A stretch of 6,919 bases of DNA from Limisphaerales bacterium. Lineage in GTDB: Bacteria; Verrucomicrobiota; Verrucomicrobiia; Limisphaerales; UBA11358. The DNA lies in the NCBI GenBank assembly GCA_003133815.1, contig PKZR01000277.1, forward strand, positions 1 through 6,919, in the 5' to 3' direction. The notes under the pieces are model-generated. The model ran no database searches. It had not been told where the DNA came from and saw nothing but the letters and a program-made list of their open reading frames with translations. Position 1 is the first letter of the stretch; every line of letters begins with the position of its first letter. Of this stretch, positions 6,301 through 6,919 are shown in pieces. The translations under genes were made by a program, and so were the position numbers.

Positions 6301-6919
6301 TAATTCATCAGTGTGTAGCTGCCCACCGTCAAGGCCATGCCCGGGACATTGACCGTGACCGTGTTATTATTCAACGTCACCACACCAACCGTCAAAGGAG
6401 TGGATGTGGTGCCGGCAGTGAATGCGGCCAACGCACCCGATTGCAAGTTAACAGCTCCAGAAATCGTGCCGGTGCCTTCCAAGGTCCCACCATTGCCCAC
6501 TGTCACCGCCCCGGTGCCCGTGGCTGAACCGGACGTGTTGATCACGTTCAAGGTCGCCCCGTTGGTGATAAACGTGTTGCCAGTATAAGTATTCGCAGCC
6601 GAGAGGTTGAGCGTACCGGTGCCAATATTGGTCAGACCACCGGCACCCGGCAAAACTGCGGCAATCGTGATGTTGTTGCCATTGGGATTGACGGTCACGC
6701 CGTTGCTCAGAACATTAAGGTTGAGTGCCGTCAACGCAGGCAGGAAGGTCGAGCCGCCCGGATCACTCGCATTCGCCTCCAACACGCCGCCGTTGAAGTT
6801 CAGCGTGGCCTGATGTGTTCCAACCGTGGCTTCCGTCAGCGTGAAATTACCCACCGCCAGGGTGCCGCCATTCAGACTGACCACATTGTTTTCAGCAGTG
6901 CTGCCTTCAGAACTGTTCA
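3132..6919 (-). CDS. giant secreted or surface protein with autotransporter-associated beta-strand repeats, 5' end missing
   Basis: The frame runs open to the right edge, so the true start and any signal peptide are not visible. The GTG at 6884 is only the first possible start codon; residue numbers here count from it, giving 1250 residues, with 11 more in frame before it. Composition is Gly/Thr/Asn/Ser/Val-rich, with nine Lys, six Arg and one Cys (730). Repeats of the type GTGTLxLxxxNTYTGxTxxxxG occur at about 86-114, 369-402, 464-493 and 831-854, predicting a long beta-solenoid. At about 242-280 an NVWNVDADGSW...ANW segment looks like the start of a second cassette. Residues 919-1167 are three 83-residue repeats, and 1168-1250 form a separate C-terminal domain. 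There is no autotransporter beta-barrel, LPXTG or PEP-CTERM tail, so export by another route is inferred. An adhesin or cell-surface role is likely but unproven. It lies upstream of the pilin-like gene on the same strand. Confidence 0.9.
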   Translation of the reverse strand, partial: NSSEGSTAENNVVSLNGGTLAVGNFTLTEATVGTHQATLNFNGGVLEANASDPGGSTFLPALTALNLNVLSNGVTVNPNGNNITIAAVLPGAGGLTNIGTGTLNLSAANTYTGNTFITNGATLNVINTSGSATGTGAVTVGNGGTLEGTGTISGAVNLQSGALAAFTAGTTSTPLTVGVVTLNNNTVTVNVPGMALTVGSYTLMNYTAAGSTGTFNPTPIFTGSGGVASGTTSSISTIGGVVTLTVSPVVTANVWNVDADGSWTTAANWSGNPTIPGNPGDAAELGIGSALRTVTLNANESLGYLEMTNASSFVVANGGHTLTLDNSGNGAYVAVSGGTANVIQTAVSLNDNSSVVVNSGDWLTISGLIANTSSPETLTLLGTGTLVLGNANAYGPAQGATGTIIEGGTLQVGNNNALGTGDVSFAGNGKLQSGASGLTVTNNITVSSGTTATLDDNGNTFTLGGVISGGGIYAKIGAGTLLLTNNNSFSGALNINNGTVIITGDNSSSGGGVTNRATLQLASANAVASSVLTLGEGSTLQLRADANTLFNLSSLALQNPTTNLTFDVNSLTGATGKVLTLNSGLSYPSLVNAVINVTGGSGYTLGLGAIAMNTVNTAPHRPFTLNVATNISAVIASFTSQNWGNDIVVQGGGNVTFTGNLANTSNGSDDLYVNGGTTVTLQGASVKTATGDAYSYFVNNGTLVLDNSAALINDTTGPGANQSYFFLGTSNNASAVNPANCAVYLGDANNNSGGLTLAASVTNYVSDGGAFTNTGTFTIGGQNTSGDNTYADPIVLGWTTNLGKSVTLVAATGGEVDFTGGILANGTDQTAGITVGDATHAGYVKLTGADTYRGNTTVNGGTLEIDQATLSTNSTVSVTNGATLNLGFSGVNIVNGLVLNGVSKPAGTYSSGNTALIFGSGSLQVVVQTPVLRTAPTASAIVYGQTLGASTLTGGLVVNGGGLPVAGTFAFASPSTAPGAGTASQSVTFTPSNANSYNPITFNVSVTVGKATPVLQAAPTASAIVYGQTLASSSFSGGTVTNALGAGVSGSYAFTTPSTAPGAGTASQPVTFTPTDTTDYNSITLNVNVTVNSQVPVLQVAPTAQNITNGQALSASVLSGGSVTNAAGAPVVGTFAFTTPSATPGVGTANQSVTFTPTDNTDYTPITLNVSVTVVAPAAVTAVQFTAKPVISGTSLTISGTNTGAGTIYLLTSTNVASHLNTWTPIWTNTLSGSSSFTTNLSNAVNPAQNHNFYILSTTNN
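3384..4130 (-). repeat. three tandem 249-bp (83-residue) repeats encoding Ig-like/MBG-like domains
   Basis: Units lie at 3882-4130, 3633-3881 and 3384-3632, with no insertion or deletion between them. Each begins PVLxxAPTA and contains an (I/V)xxGQxL segment, then GG-V-N, G-x-(F/Y)-A-F, PSxxPGxGTAxQ, VTFTP and Y-x-x-IT-x-NVxVTV. Counting by hand, unit 1 and unit 2 share 52 of 83 residues and unit 2 and unit 3 share 54 of 83. The style (YGQTL, TFTP, final VTV) resembles MBG/Ig-like beta-sandwich modules of bacterial surface proteins. They probably form a stalk between the solenoid and the C-terminal domain. Confidence 0.85.

Noticed and set aside
4130..6884. CRISPR array or simple DNA repeat in the repetitive region
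   Set aside because: The repetition is at the protein level in one long open frame. There are no identical short repeats with regular spacers.
3132..6919. Classical type V autotransporter
   Set aside because: The C-terminus consists of Ig-like repeats and a short polar-ended domain. No amphipathic barrel strands or terminal aromatic residue are present.

Overview
The window carries the 3' end of a housekeeping sigma-70 gene, one tRNA gene, and three minus-strand genes for exported proteins. The combination points to a member of the Verrucomicrobiota or a close PVC-group relative. The clues are a prepilin-type protein with a DUF1559-like C-terminal DG motif, a giant protein with autotransporter-associated beta-strand repeats but no beta-barrel, and an Asn/Thr-rich C-terminus of a kind I associate with soil Verrucomicrobiota. 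The phylum assignment is inference from protein style. No ribosomal or other marker gene settles it.

Layout, left to right. Positions 1-521 (+) encode the C-terminal part (regions 2.4/3 to 4.2) of RpoD. Positions 576-651 (+) are a complete tRNA with anticodon CAU. Its anticodon arm marks it as the lysidine-type tRNA-Ile2, not a tRNA-Met. Convergent to it, with a 13-base gap, 665-1690 (-) encodes a secreted S1/P1-family zinc nuclease in which all nine expected zinc ligands can be assigned. Positions 1863-2774 (-) encode a pilin-like protein with a type IV prepilin leader. Positions 2775-3131 hold no gene but contain a perfect 12-bp hairpin (3029-3055), which is a likely terminator, and a candidate promoter. 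From 3132 to the right edge (-) runs the 3' part of a very long surface or secreted beta-solenoid-like protein. It ends in three tandem 83-residue repeats (exactly 249 bp each) and a distinct C-terminal domain.

Functionally, the left part is core information processing (transcription initiation and isoleucine AUA decoding). The right part is an exported set: a giant repetitive adhesin-like protein, a pilin-like protein, and a nuclease that could scavenge nucleotides. The three lie on one strand, but gaps of 172 and 357 bases, a terminator-like hairpin and candidate promoters suggest separate transcription units. I see no defence system, CRISPR array, integrase, insertion sequence or clearly new system. 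The points most worth a second look are the barrel-less repeat protein with its C-terminal domain, its very low content of basic residues and cysteine, the palindromes behind it, and the easily mislabelled tRNA.
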